Of a DNA stretch of 64,000 bases, positions 49,383 through 58,466 are shown in pieces. Source of the DNA: Acidobacteriota bacterium (lineage in GTDB: Bacteria; Acidobacteriota; Blastocatellia; Pyrinomonadales; Pyrinomonadaceae). The translations under genes were made by a program, and so were the position numbers. The stretch covers positions 1,860,001-1,924,000 of the forward strand of contig JADJBB010000021.1 of the NCBI GenBank assembly GCA_016703965.1, read 5' to 3'. Within the stretch, counting starts at the first letter, position 1; each line of letters opens with the position of its first letter. Under the pieces are notes generated by a model. That model saw only the letters and a list, made by a program, of their open reading frames with translations, did not search any database and was not told where the DNA came from.

Positions 49383-52300
49383 ATGACTCCTGAACGTTGG
49401 CGGCAAATCGAAGAGATCTTTCACGAGGCTTTGGAGCTCGATACGGCTGCGCGCGACGAATTTCTCAGAGCGTCGGCGAATGGCGACGACGAGTTGCGAG
49501 TTGAGGTCGAAAAGCTTCTCGATCAGTTCGAAGACGCGAGCAGCTTTATTGAACAGCCGTTATATGACAGTGCCAAAAGCGGGGTTTTGCAAGCATTGCT
49601 CGACGAAAGCGATGACGACCCGATGGTCGGGAAACTGCTCGGCAATTACCGCATCGAACGTGAGATCGGCCGCGGCGGCATGGGAGCCGTCTATGAGGCG
49701 TATCGGGCGGATGGGGAATTTCGTCTTCGTGTAGCTCTCAAAGTCGTAAAACGCGGCATCGACACCGATTTTGTCCTTAAGCGATTTCGCAACGAACGCC
49801 AGATACTCGCTGCCCTGGACCACCCATTTATCACCCGCCTGATCGACGGCGGCACGACTGATGACGGACGTCCGTATTTCGTCATGGAGTTCATCGACGG
49901 CCTGCCGCTTTATCGCTATTGCGATAAGAACCGCTTGTCCCTTAACGAGCGGCTTCAGCTTTTTTGCCGCGTGACCGAGGCGGTCGAATACGCTCATCAA
50001 AAGCTTATCATTCACCGCGATCTAAAGCCGTCAAATATCTTTATCGCTCATGACGGAAGCCCGCGGCTGCTCGATTTTGGCATCGCAAAGCTTCTCGATC
50101 CGGAATTGGCTTCGGACACCTTGCAGCCGACAGCGACGGCTCTTCGGATGATGACGGTCGATTACGCGAGCCCGGAGCAGGTTCGCGGCGAAAAGGTGAC
50201 GATCGCAACTGACATCTACAGCCTGGGCGTGATCCTGTTCGAATTGCTGACGGCTCATCGCCCGTATAAAATAAAAAGCCGCTTGCCGCACGACATCGCA
50301 AGGGCGATCTGCGACGAAGAGCCGTATCTCGCGAGCGTTGCGGCCGGCAGCCCCGATCCCGACTTGCCGGTTGTCAGGGTCAACCCGGCGGCTCCAACAT
50401 TGACCGGCATTCCAGATCTCGACACGGACTCGCCTGAGAGGCTTGCTGATCTGCTGCGAGGCAACATCGACAGCATTATCACAAAGGCCCTGCGAAAGGA
50501 ACCGGGCGAGAGGTACGCCACTGTCGCGGAATTCCGCGAGGACATCGAACGCCATCTGAACGGCGACGATGTCCAGATCCCCACGTTCTATACGTCGAGT
50601 ACCTTCTATACGTCGAGTACCAAGGTCTCGGTATCGCCGTCGGCTGAGAAGAATACTTTGGTCGCTGTTCTTCCCCTGAGTCTGCTCGGGCCAACCGGAT
50701 CTGAGACCACGGACGAATCCTACCTGATGGTAGGGCTTGCGGATGCGATAATTTCCCGGTTGACGAGGGTTCGCAGGTTGACCGTCCGTCCGACAAGTTC
50801 GATAACCCGCTACAACGAACATCAGATCAATCCGTTTCGAGCAGGAATGGAACTTGGCGTCGATTTCGTCCTCGATGGGCGCATTCGCCGCTTTGGCGAA
50901 CGGCTGCGAATCTCGTTGCAATTGCTTGACGTAAAACAAGGTTCGGCTATCTGGGCTGGCCATTTTGATGAAAATCTAACTGACGTCCTTGCTCTAGAAG
51001 ACGCGATCTCGCGACAGGTCGCTGATGCGCTCATTCCGCATCTGACCGGAAAGGACCACGAGAAACTATCGAAACGGAGTACCAACGACCCTGCGGCCCA
51101 CGAGGCTTATCTTCGCGGGCGATTTTATTGGAATCAGTTCACGTCTCAATCACTTCCAAAGGCGCTCGAAGCTTACAAGGCCGCGGTGCATATCGATCCG
51201 AACTACGCTCAAGCCCACAGTGCGATCTCTGAATTCTACATCTGGGCCGGAATATATGGCTTGATCCCAACCGTCGAAGCGTACAGGAACGCTTGGGACT
51301 ATGTGCATTCCGCTTTGGCCATCGAGCCTGAGCTTGCCGAAGCTCACGCCGCCAACGGTTTGCTGCTGAATAATGAATTTCGCTATGGGCCTGCAGAGAC
51401 CAGTTTTCTTCGCTCGATATCCCTGAATCCGAAGTACGCCCTGGCCCGCGAATGGTATGGCGCTCTTTTGATAGGCAATGGCCGCTTTGACGAAGGCATC
51501 GAGCAGATGGAACTTTCGGAGCAGCTTGACCCGATGTCGCTGCGGACGAAAATCCTGATGGTCTGGTACTACTACCAAACCGGCCAGTACGATAGGGCGT
51601 TGGTGAAGGCTGATGAAGTGATCTCGATCGATCCTAATTATCCGCAAGGCCACCTGCAGCGAGGCAACGCACTCAGTTTTCTCGGCCGCCACGAGGAAGG
51701 TATCGAAGCGCTCGCTCGCGGCAACGAGATGATGCCATCTGCCGCTTTGGTTGAATATCACCTGTGTTTCGCGTATCAGCGTGCGGGACGTCTCGAAGAG
51801 GCTAAAAAGCTCGCGGACTCGATGGAGGCTCGGTCTAGAACGGAATTTGTAAAGCCGTATTTTCTTGGCATGGCAAATTTTGCGGTGGGACGGACTGACA
51901 AGGGCTTTTATTATCTCGAGACAGCCCTCAACGAACGCGATGCCTGGCTTGTTTGGGTTGGTACCGAGCCCAATCTCCAACCGCTCCACAACGACCCCCG
52001 CTTTAAACGGATAATTGCCGCGACACACCGCGAGATCTTCAACGGCAGGGTTAGGGTAAATGACCAAAAACTTCCGTTCGATACGTCGTATCATATCTCC
52101 GAAGCGGTGACCGAGCCCTTGGGCGACAGCAACACGATGGAGTTCGCTCCGGCTTTCTTTCGGCGGCATCGGATCGGTATTGCGGTTGTGGCAGCGTTGA
52201 GTTTACTTATTACGATCGGATATTTTTCGGGGATACTTAGTTTTTCGTTCCAGCCTGGTCAGCAGATCGCACTTCGTCAGATGCAGGGAGCACCGCGTTC

Positions 52301-53660
52301 GATCGCGGTACTGCCATTCGAGAATGAGACGGGTGACGATGCCAACAACTACATCTCGGACGGCCTGAGTGATGCCTTGACACTGCAATTAGCTTCATAT
52401 CCGGAGATCCGTCCGGTCACCCGCACATCGATCGCACCGCTCAAAAAGAATAACCTCGACGGGCAGGCGATCGGCCGCGAACTCGGCGTGGAGAGCGTCT
52501 TGACCGGAAAGCTAACGCGACGCGACGATGGATTCTCGCTCAACCTGCAGCACGTCAACGTAGCGGACGGCAAGGTGCTGTTCTCAATGTTCTTCATTGA
52601 AACGCCCGACAAGATGCTTTCTCTTCAAGGCGAGATGACCAAGCTCACAATTGAAAAGCTCCAATTAAAGGCCGATACCGTCACATCCGGACAGCCGAGA
52701 AGTTACACCGCCAACAACGAGGCGTTCTCGCTTTACCTCAAAGCTGAATACAGCCGCCAAAAAGGTACGCCGGCCGGCACGAATGAGAGCATCGATTTCT
52801 ATAAGCAGGCGATCCAATTCGACCCGAATTATGCTCTCGCGTATCAGGGATTAGCCCTTTCGTATCGGATGGCTCCGGCCTTTGGGACCCATTCGCCTCA
52901 GGAAGCTTATCCGCTCGCCAAAGCGGCTGCGATGAAAGCACTGGCGATCGACCCGTCGCTGGGTTCCGCCCACGTTCCGCTAGCGTCGATAAAATTTGTT
53001 TGGGACTGGGATTTTGCGGGAGCTGAAACCGAATACAAAGAAGCGATCAGGCTTTCGCCGAATAATGCTGAGGCACATTACAGTTATGGCAACGCCCTCG
53101 TCGCGTTGGGCCGGGCGGATGAGGCTCTGAACGAACTCAGGATCGCCCAGCAGCTCGATCCGCTTTCGATGACAATTGCCTCAAATACGGCTTGGGCTTT
53201 ATACATCGCCGGACGTCTTGATGAAGCCGAAGTACAGATCCGCCAGGTCCTCGCCCGAGATCCCAATTATCCGCGTGCCCACCTTGTACTCGGCGAGATC
53301 TATCTCGAACGCGGAAAATATGATCAATCGATCTCATCGTTTCAGCGATCAAAGCAGCTTGCGGGCGACCCGCTGACGGACATGGCGATCGGCCACGTGT
53401 ACGGTGTCGCCGGCCGCAGTGCCGAGGCCCGAAAGATCGCTGCGGAACTCGAGGCCAAGGTCCTGAAAAAAGAGGTTTCTGCCTTTCTGCCAGCCGTCGT
53501 TTACGCCGGCCTGGATGAAAAAGACAAGGCCTTTTACTGGCTCGAGCGTGCCTATCAGGAGCGCTCGAACTGGCTCACCCTAGTAAAAGTGGGCCGCCGC
53601 CTGAAAACCCTCCACGGCGACCCGCGGTTTGACGATCTGCTCAAACGCATCGGATTCTAG
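49383..53660 (+). CDS. Giant Ser/Thr protein kinase with two FlgO/TPR modules and one membrane segment, 1425 aa
   Basis: This protein begins with the acidobacterial kinase lead (MTPERWRQIEEIFHEALELD). The kinase domain (about residues 85-400) has all key motifs: GRGGMGAVYEA, Lys120 in VALKVVK, HRD Asp213 in IIHRDLKPSN, DFG Asp231 and ASPEQVRGE. A FYTSST linker, duplicated in tandem, leads to a FlgO-like domain (LVAVLPLSLLGPTGSE... GLADAIISRL) and TPR repeats (residues ~560-880). A single membrane segment is at about residues 930-952. Beyond it the arrangement repeats: FlgO-like (IAVLPFENETGDDANNYISDGLSDAL) and TPRs (ALAYQGLALSYRMAPA to the end). Two sensor modules are unusual; most relatives have one, after the membrane segment. 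The stop overlaps the convergent hydrolase by four bases. Confidence 0.93.
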   Translation: MTPERWRQIEEIFHEALELDTAARDEFLRASANGDDELRVEVEKLLDQFEDASSFIEQPLYDSAKSGVLQALLDESDDDPMVGKLLGNYRIEREIGRGGMGAVYEAYRADGEFRLRVALKVVKRGIDTDFVLKRFRNERQILAALDHPFITRLIDGGTTDDGRPYFVMEFIDGLPLYRYCDKNRLSLNERLQLFCRVTEAVEYAHQKLIIHRDLKPSNIFIAHDGSPRLLDFGIAKLLDPELASDTLQPTATALRMMTVDYASPEQVRGEKVTIATDIYSLGVILFELLTAHRPYKIKSRLPHDIARAICDEEPYLASVAAGSPDPDLPVVRVNPAAPTLTGIPDLDTDSPERLADLLRGNIDSIITKALRKEPGERYATVAEFREDIERHLNGDDVQIPTFYTSSTFYTSSTKVSVSPSAEKNTLVAVLPLSLLGPTGSETTDESYLMVGLADAIISRLTRVRRLTVRPTSSITRYNEHQINPFRAGMELGVDFVLDGRIRRFGERLRISLQLLDVKQGSAIWAGHFDENLTDVLALEDAISRQVADALIPHLTGKDHEKLSKRSTNDPAAHEAYLRGRFYWNQFTSQSLPKALEAYKAAVHIDPNYAQAHSAISEFYIWAGIYGLIPTVEAYRNAWDYVHSALAIEPELAEAHAANGLLLNNEFRYGPAETSFLRSISLNPKYALAREWYGALLIGNGRFDEGIEQMELSEQLDPMSLRTKILMVWYYYQTGQYDRALVKADEVISIDPNYPQGHLQRGNALSFLGRHEEGIEALARGNEMMPSAALVEYHLCFAYQRAGRLEEAKKLADSMEARSRTEFVKPYFLGMANFAVGRTDKGFYYLETALNERDAWLVWVGTEPNLQPLHNDPRFKRIIAATHREIFNGRVRVNDQKLPFDTSYHISEAVTEPLGDSNTMEFAPAFFRRHRIGIAVVAALSLLITIGYFSGILSFSFQPGQQIALRQMQGAPRSIAVLPFENETGDDANNYISDGLSDALTLQLASYPEIRPVTRTSIAPLKKNNLDGQAIGRELGVESVLTGKLTRRDDGFSLNLQHVNVADGKVLFSMFFIETPDKMLSLQGEMTKLTIEKLQLKADTVTSGQPRSYTANNEAFSLYLKAEYSRQKGTPAGTNESIDFYKQAIQFDPNYALAYQGLALSYRMAPAFGTHSPQEAYPLAKAAAMKALAIDPSLGSAHVPLASIKFVWDWDFAGAETEYKEAIRLSPNNAEAHYSYGNALVALGRADEALNELRIAQQLDPLSMTIASNTAWALYIAGRLDEAEVQIRQVLARDPNYPRAHLVLGEIYLERGKYDQSISSFQRSKQLAGDPLTDMAIGHVYGVAGRSAEARKIAAELEAKVLKKEVSAFLPAVVYAGLDEKDKAFYWLERAYQERSNWLTLVKVGRRLKTLHGDPRFDDLLKRIGF
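50586..50621 (+). repeat. 18-bp perfect tandem duplication in the kinase gene
   Basis: TTCTATACGTCGAGTACC occurs twice head to tail (50586-50603 and 50604-50621), encoding the repeated FYTSST in the linker after the kinase domain. It is in frame and adds six residues. Confidence 0.95.
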
Positions 53661-55561
53661 CGTTGGACGCTCGGCATTGCCGGGTTGTGATCGCCTTTGG
53701 GCCCGATCGCGAGACGCGGTTTTACAAAGTTAGTGAAATCCTTGGTTCCGGTCATTTCCGTATGAATACTGCTGGTCAATCCGGTATCTTTCACCGTCCA
53801 CAGGGCCGATCTGACGGGCACGACGCCATCGCCTTCACCCGACCATTTGCAGCTGAACGGCACGGAGTTGCCGGCGAGGGCGGAGAATTTCACGCCTCGC
53901 TGCTCGGTCGTCGTTCGATTGAATTCCTCAGCAAAGTCCTGCCGCAGTTGGCTCACCGCCTGGACCTTTTCACCGAACAGGTCAAACCCGATGTCAAGCA
54001 GATCGGCACAAGGGCTGCCTAGATTTGGCGTTCCGAGCATGATCAGATGGCTGACGCGAGGCCGCGGATCCGTGTCGAGCGGCTCCATCATGCTGTGGAT
54101 ATAATCGCGGGCGATCAGGCCTCCCATCGAGTGTGCAACGATGTCTACATGCCAGGCGTTGCGGTCTTCCTGGGCGTAACGAACATAATTGCTCAACTGA
54201 TACGCGTTCTGAGCGATTGAGTTCGTCGGGTTCGTCGACATAAATTCCGTTCCGGTGTTCATAATGCCGTGTTCAGGTTTTTCGCCGACCGCGAATGCTT
54301 TCCAATCGTAGGAATGCGACGTCGTTAGGATGTTCTGCCATGTTCCCCAAGCCCTTGACCAGTTGCTCCATAGGCCGTGAACGAGGACGACGGGCTTCGG
54401 AGCGACCTTGAGATTCTCGGTCTTTTCGTCAACCTTCTTGCCGTTCTCTTCGAGCTCTGCTTTTATCCGCTGAACGAGCCGCGGGCGGCCGTCGTCGAAC
54501 CACGAATACCCACTCGAATCCCATACCATCTCGACCGTTTCCTCGCTGTTAGCATCAACGCGAACCGAGCGGACGCTGTCCTCAAGCGGAGCGTCGGGCT
54601 TAGCTCCGTCCCATTTGTCGCCCTTGTACGTTTCCTTAAATCGAATATCGGCGTACTTCGTCTCGCCTGATGTGTTGAGGATCTTCGCCTTTATCTTTAC
54701 AAAATTCCCGTCGGTCGTACCGGTTTGCTCGGTTATTTCCTGCCAGTCATTCCAATTCGGGAATTTCATATCCTCGAACTGCAGATCCGATATCCGCAGC
54801 GGTGATCCGCATTTTTTGAGACTCCAGGTCATCGTTTCGGTCGTGTCACCAAAGGTCTGTGTCCAACTGCCCGAAATGTTATTCGGATCTTTCGGATCGA
54901 TCCGATCACGGCCGCTCGAATTCATCGAATTGCCCTGGACTGTGGTCGGCGTGTCAGGCATCGTGATCGACTTACCCTCTTTGGGCTTGCATTGGCCTGA
55001 GTATGACGACTTTTCAGAGCCCGAGATGATTCCTTGGATCGATTGAATACCGATGCCGACGCTGTACGTGCCGTCCGAATTTACCCCAATGTAGGCGAGT
55101 GCGGGCTGATTTCCGGCTTGGCCGCGAGCTTCGGTCTTTGTTTCGAAATTGCCCTTCATCACCTGCCACGTTTTGCCCTGATCGCAGGAATTCTTCTCTT
55201 CGGCGGTTGTTTTATCGATCGAAGAGAATTTGTGCTCGATCGAGGCTTTTCCGATGGTCGAACCGTCTCGTTCGGGAGCTTCCAGAACAGCGACGGACGC
55301 CTTGTAGCGGTAATTCATTTCCCACTTTTTCTTGTCCTTGCCGCGGGTACTGACCCGGTCGACGGTTTTCTCATTGCGGGACGAGATCCTTTTGGAATAG
55401 GTGATATTTCCGGTCCACGCACCCGAACAGGTCGCTGCCGCCGTCGGTTTTCCCGCCGTATTCGACACTGGTTTCTTCGCCTGTGCAAAGCTCGAAGCCG
55501 AAAGCGAAAGAGCTATTGATAAAGCCAAAAATTGCTGAAAAATATTGAATCCGCGTCGCAT
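53657..55561 (-). CDS. Secreted alpha/beta-hydrolase (lipase/esterase-like), first of tandem pair
   Basis: This 634-residue protein has a signal peptide (start 55561: MRRGFNIFQQFLALSIALSLSASSFAQ). The N-terminal ~370 residues form a large, Lys- and Thr-rich region without known family (ACSGAWTGNITYSKRISS... GSWTQTFGDTTETMTWSLKKC...). The C-terminal ~250 residues are an alpha/beta hydrolase: PVVLVHGLWSNWSRAWG, then the nucleophile elbow IVAHSMGGLIARDYIHSM (Ser478), and LIMLGTPNLGSPCADLLDI. The pattern is like triacylglycerol lipases and PGAP1-like enzymes. GAGGAG lies before the start. The stop overlaps the kinase end. It is a paralogue of the next gene. Confidence 0.87.
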   Translation of the reverse strand: MRRGFNIFQQFLALSIALSLSASSFAQAKKPVSNTAGKPTAAATCSGAWTGNITYSKRISSRNEKTVDRVSTRGKDKKKWEMNYRYKASVAVLEAPERDGSTIGKASIEHKFSSIDKTTAEEKNSCDQGKTWQVMKGNFETKTEARGQAGNQPALAYIGVNSDGTYSVGIGIQSIQGIISGSEKSSYSGQCKPKEGKSITMPDTPTTVQGNSMNSSGRDRIDPKDPNNISGSWTQTFGDTTETMTWSLKKCGSPLRISDLQFEDMKFPNWNDWQEITEQTGTTDGNFVKIKAKILNTSGETKYADIRFKETYKGDKWDGAKPDAPLEDSVRSVRVDANSEETVEMVWDSSGYSWFDDGRPRLVQRIKAELEENGKKVDEKTENLKVAPKPVVLVHGLWSNWSRAWGTWQNILTTSHSYDWKAFAVGEKPEHGIMNTGTEFMSTNPTNSIAQNAYQLSNYVRYAQEDRNAWHVDIVAHSMGGLIARDYIHSMMEPLDTDPRPRVSHLIMLGTPNLGSPCADLLDIGFDLFGEKVQAVSQLRQDFAEEFNRTTTEQRGVKFSALAGNSVPFSCKWSGEGDGVVPVRSALWTVKDTGLTSSIHTEMTGTKDFTNFVKPRLAIGPKGDHNPAMPSVQR

Positions 55562-55622
55562 ATTAGATCTCCTCGATATGCAAAGCGGATTCTGTGTGAA
55601 ATAGGTATCAGTCCACGAAAAA

Positions 55623-57560
55623 TTATTTTTTCTCTCTGCCGTCATGGCCGCCTTCGGCTGAAACAACGGGCAGCGGATAAGTTCCACGCGGGCCGGTCAC
55701 GATGTGCGGTTTTATGAACTCGCCAAAATGGATCGGCTCGATGAGTTTGGGGTGAATGTCCTTGGTGATCGCAAAATCGTCGATGCCGAATTTCGCAGAT
55801 TCTACCGAGACAAACCCATCGTTCCATGTCGGGCTTGCGCAGAGCAGCGGGACGGAATCACCGATGAGCGCTGAGAATTTCGTTCCTTTACGCTGCGTCA
55901 CATATTGATTGAATCGAGCGATCTCGTCGGGCATCAGCTCTTTGGCAGTCATCGCGTAGCGGTCGAATGCATCATTCAGATTCAGCGAATCGGCGCACGG
56001 TACGCCTAAATTCGGAACGCCAAGCAGCATCAGGTGCTTGACGACGGGGAATCCGTCGGGCCACACCTCTTGCCGATGGACGAACAGCCGCGCGACCAGA
56101 CCGCCGGTCGAATGTGCGAGCATATCGACGTGCCACGCGTTGTTGTCCCTTTGGATCTTTTGGACGTAGCTGCCCAGATTGTCGGCGTTTTCAAAGACAG
56201 ACTTGCTCTTGCGAACCGGCCCCGGCGTGCCCTCTGTGTTGATCTTGCCTTTGCTCGAAATATCGATCACCCGTTCGGCTTTCCAGCCGTAGCTGTGCGA
56301 AATGGTGAGCAGGTTTTGATATAGCTCAACGATCTTAGGGTCGGTCCAGATGCCGCCTACGATGACCAACGGTTTCGGGCTGATCTTGAGGTTTTTGGTC
56401 ATCTCATCTTTCTTTTTGAAATCTTCCCAGGCCTCGACCTTCACACGCTGCAAGTATCGCGGGCGGCCGTCGTCAAACCACGCGAAACCCTGCGTGTTCC
56501 ATAAAACCTCGACCTCGCGTTCCTCGCCGGCCTCGAGTTTGATCGAGACCGATTCGTGCAGCGGGTAATCGGGCCGCGCACCGTCCCATTTGTCGCCTTT
56601 GTAGGTTTCCTTGAAGGTGATCTCGGCAAACTTCGATTCGCTTGAGAGATTTAGAACGTTTGCTTTGACCTTGACGAGATTGCCGTCGATGGTGCCGATC
56701 TCGTCGGTGATCTCGACGTAATTATCCCAGGTCGGGAACTTCATATGCTCAAATCGAACGTCGGTAACTAGCAATTCCGCCGGGCAACGTGTGAACCGCC
56801 AAGTCGCGGTATAGACGAAGCCTCGCACCTGTCCCTTGCCATCGTCGCCCCATGATTTTGAGCCCGAGATCTGGTCGGGTGTCTTCGGGTCGAATTTTTC
56901 GTAAACCGAGACGCTTTCGCCCTCGATCTTAAAGGGCTCGTTGGTCGTTCTGTCGTAAGGCTCGTTGTTCTTTGCCTGGCAGTGGCCGGTGCGTTTAACG
57001 TGTTCTTCGCGTTTGAAAGTGCCCGTCGCTGTCGGGAGTTTCACGTTAAAGCTGTAATTTCCGCTCAACTCATCGACCGTCAGGTTAAATGACGAAGCCG
57101 GACCTTCCACCTTCGCCTCGGTCATTTGATTATCGGTGCCCTCGATGATGAACCAATGGCCGCTCTCGCGGGAATTGCAGGTATCAAAAACCCGCTCTTC
57201 GCCCCATTTCTTATCGTCGTCAGTGAAGGCGACCTTTGCTCTGACGGTCGTATTTTTCGGGTCTGAACCGTCGATGATCGCCGTTCCGGTGTACGTGTAT
57301 TTCCGCGAATCGACGTGCTTGATACGGTCGATATCCTTGCGAATGCCCGGCTCGTCGGACGAGAGCGAGTCGTTCAAAGTCTTTCTGATCCGCACAACTC
57401 CGCGCCAGCCGCCCTGGCAGCCTTGGGCTTTCGGCGGCCCCCAACTGCCGGAGCTGCCTTTGCCGGCCGCCTTTTTCTGGGCATCGATCGGGATCGCCGC
57501 GAGCAGGGTGACTGAGAAAAGAAAAATAACTGCGATCTTGCGAATAGATGTGCGATACAT
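55623..57560 (-). CDS. Secreted alpha/beta-hydrolase (lipase/esterase-like), second of tandem pair
   Basis: This 645-residue protein (start 57560, signal MYRTSIRKIAVIFLFSVTLLAAIPIDAQ) shares its whole plan with the downstream gene. A large unknown N-terminal region has the same motifs (VTDVRFEHMKFPTWDNYVEITDEIGTIDGNLVKVKANVLNLS, FKETYKGDKWDGARPDYPL, FAWFDDGRPRYLQRVK), and the hydrolase has Ser484 in MLAHSTGGLVARLFVH and LMLLGVPNLGVPCADSL. The glycine-elbow is AHSTG here against AHSMG in its paralogue. The two arose by tandem duplication and have since diverged. GGAGGA precedes the start. Confidence 0.87.
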   Translation of the reverse strand: MYRTSIRKIAVIFLFSVTLLAAIPIDAQKKAAGKGSSGSWGPPKAQGCQGGWRGVVRIRKTLNDSLSSDEPGIRKDIDRIKHVDSRKYTYTGTAIIDGSDPKNTTVRAKVAFTDDDKKWGEERVFDTCNSRESGHWFIIEGTDNQMTEAKVEGPASSFNLTVDELSGNYSFNVKLPTATGTFKREEHVKRTGHCQAKNNEPYDRTTNEPFKIEGESVSVYEKFDPKTPDQISGSKSWGDDGKGQVRGFVYTATWRFTRCPAELLVTDVRFEHMKFPTWDNYVEITDEIGTIDGNLVKVKANVLNLSSESKFAEITFKETYKGDKWDGARPDYPLHESVSIKLEAGEEREVEVLWNTQGFAWFDDGRPRYLQRVKVEAWEDFKKKDEMTKNLKISPKPLVIVGGIWTDPKIVELYQNLLTISHSYGWKAERVIDISSKGKINTEGTPGPVRKSKSVFENADNLGSYVQKIQRDNNAWHVDMLAHSTGGLVARLFVHRQEVWPDGFPVVKHLMLLGVPNLGVPCADSLNLNDAFDRYAMTAKELMPDEIARFNQYVTQRKGTKFSALIGDSVPLLCASPTWNDGFVSVESAKFGIDDFAITKDIHPKLIEPIHFGEFIKPHIVTGPRGTYPLPVVSAEGGHDGREKK

Positions 57561-57790
57561 AGAACCCAAGTCCTCCGCAAAGAAAAGCGAAAACGCCGCC
57601 TGTAAGGTATCAGGCGGCGAAGTTATTTTTTGCGGTGTATGGATGGAATATGTAGGGCTAACTGAAGTGTATAAATTGAAGGCTAATGAAAAGATAACTT
57701 CGCCGTCTGTAAACATCCCGGAACGTCAAAACTGACCGCTCTCAACTAGTAATGCGGATTCCGCGATCAAAAAGTATCATCCAAGTTCGT

Positions 57791-57816
57791 ACCGCCCTCT
57801 TACGCAGGCGGTTCGG
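57791..57816. repeat. Solitary REP-like palindrome (ACCGCC-GGCGGT family)
   Basis: ACCGCCctcttacgcAGGCGGTT resembles the repeat arms at 58331-58357 and 58439-58465. It lies just after the stop of the gene at 57819 (minus strand) and 230 bp downstream of the start of the tandem hydrolase. Confidence 0.65.
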
Positions 57817-57818
57817 TC

Positions 57819-58316
57819 TTATTCTTTTTCTCGCCGGTAGCAGGTTTCACCTTTCGCGTTTGCGAGGCAGATGTAAAGTTTGTCGTATTCGTCCACCTTG
57901 GTTCGCAGCTCATAGACCTCGGGGTCGAGAACGTAGTTCTTCTCCTTGTTCGATGCCGGCGAGCAGCTATATGTGTTTTTCCAGTAGTTCTTCGTCAGGT
58001 TCAACGTGAGCTGCGAGCCGTCGAGCCGCCAGCGGCCCTGTTTGTCGTTGAATAGATCGGTCTTGCAGCCATACATGGTGGACTGTAAATAGCCCACAAA
58101 TTCGAAACGCCCGTCGGGTCTGAAAACGAATTTCAACGTATGTCCGTTGCTCGGCGTCGTGGAGCCTGTGACCGTATTCCGATCCGCAAGCATCGACATC
58201 CCGCCCGTTCGCCAAATTCCGACGAGGTCTGAGTTCGTGATCGTGTCCTGTGAAAAGGCGGTTATAACGCCGATAACAACAACAATAAATAAAGCTAAAA
58301 CATAATCTCTAAGCAT
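57819..58316 (-). CDS. Small secreted hypothetical protein, 165 aa
   Basis: This protein has an N-terminal hydrophobic signal or anchor (MLRDYVLALFIVVVIGVITAFSQ). The mature domain begins ITNSDLVGIWRTGGMSMLADRNTV and looks like a lipocalin-like or beta-barrel fold, with LKFVFRPDGRFEFVGYLQSTMYGC and GRWRLDGSQLTLNL. There are four Cys (YGCK, YSCSP, YICLAN, ETCYR), which could form disulfides. I do not recognise a named family. A repeat pair follows its start on the 5' side (58331-58465). Confidence 0.75.
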   Translation of the reverse strand: MLRDYVLALFIVVVIGVITAFSQDTITNSDLVGIWRTGGMSMLADRNTVTGSTTPSNGHTLKFVFRPDGRFEFVGYLQSTMYGCKTDLFNDKQGRWRLDGSQLTLNLTKNYWKNTYSCSPASNKEKNYVLDPEVYELRTKVDEYDKLYICLANAKGETCYRREKE

Positions 58317-58330
58317 ATGATTTCTCCTGG

Positions 58331-58465
58331 GTCAGAACCGCCTGCGTTAGCGGGCGGAACGGACGGGTATCGAAATTAACATTCTTGTCAAAACCGACGA
58401 GCCCCGCTCGACTTACGGTGAATTCAAGCCACCTCCCTACCGCCCGCTCACGCAGGCGGTTCCGA
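58331..58465. repeat. REPIN-like inverted repeat pair (ACCGCCTGCGT-AGCGGGCGG family)
   Basis: The 27-bp arms at 58331-58357 and 58439-58465 are inverted near-copies (GAACCGCCTGCGTtAGCGGGCGG type) with an 81-bp spacer. The right arm ends within one or two bases of the stop codon of the gene at 58467 on the minus strand. A solitary relative is at 57791-57816. Confidence 0.82.
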
Positions 58466-58466
58466 C

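Noticed and set aside
51150..52169. 339-codon frame antisense to the kinase gene
   Set aside because: It is a shadow of the TPR-coding sequence; no start signal and no family features.
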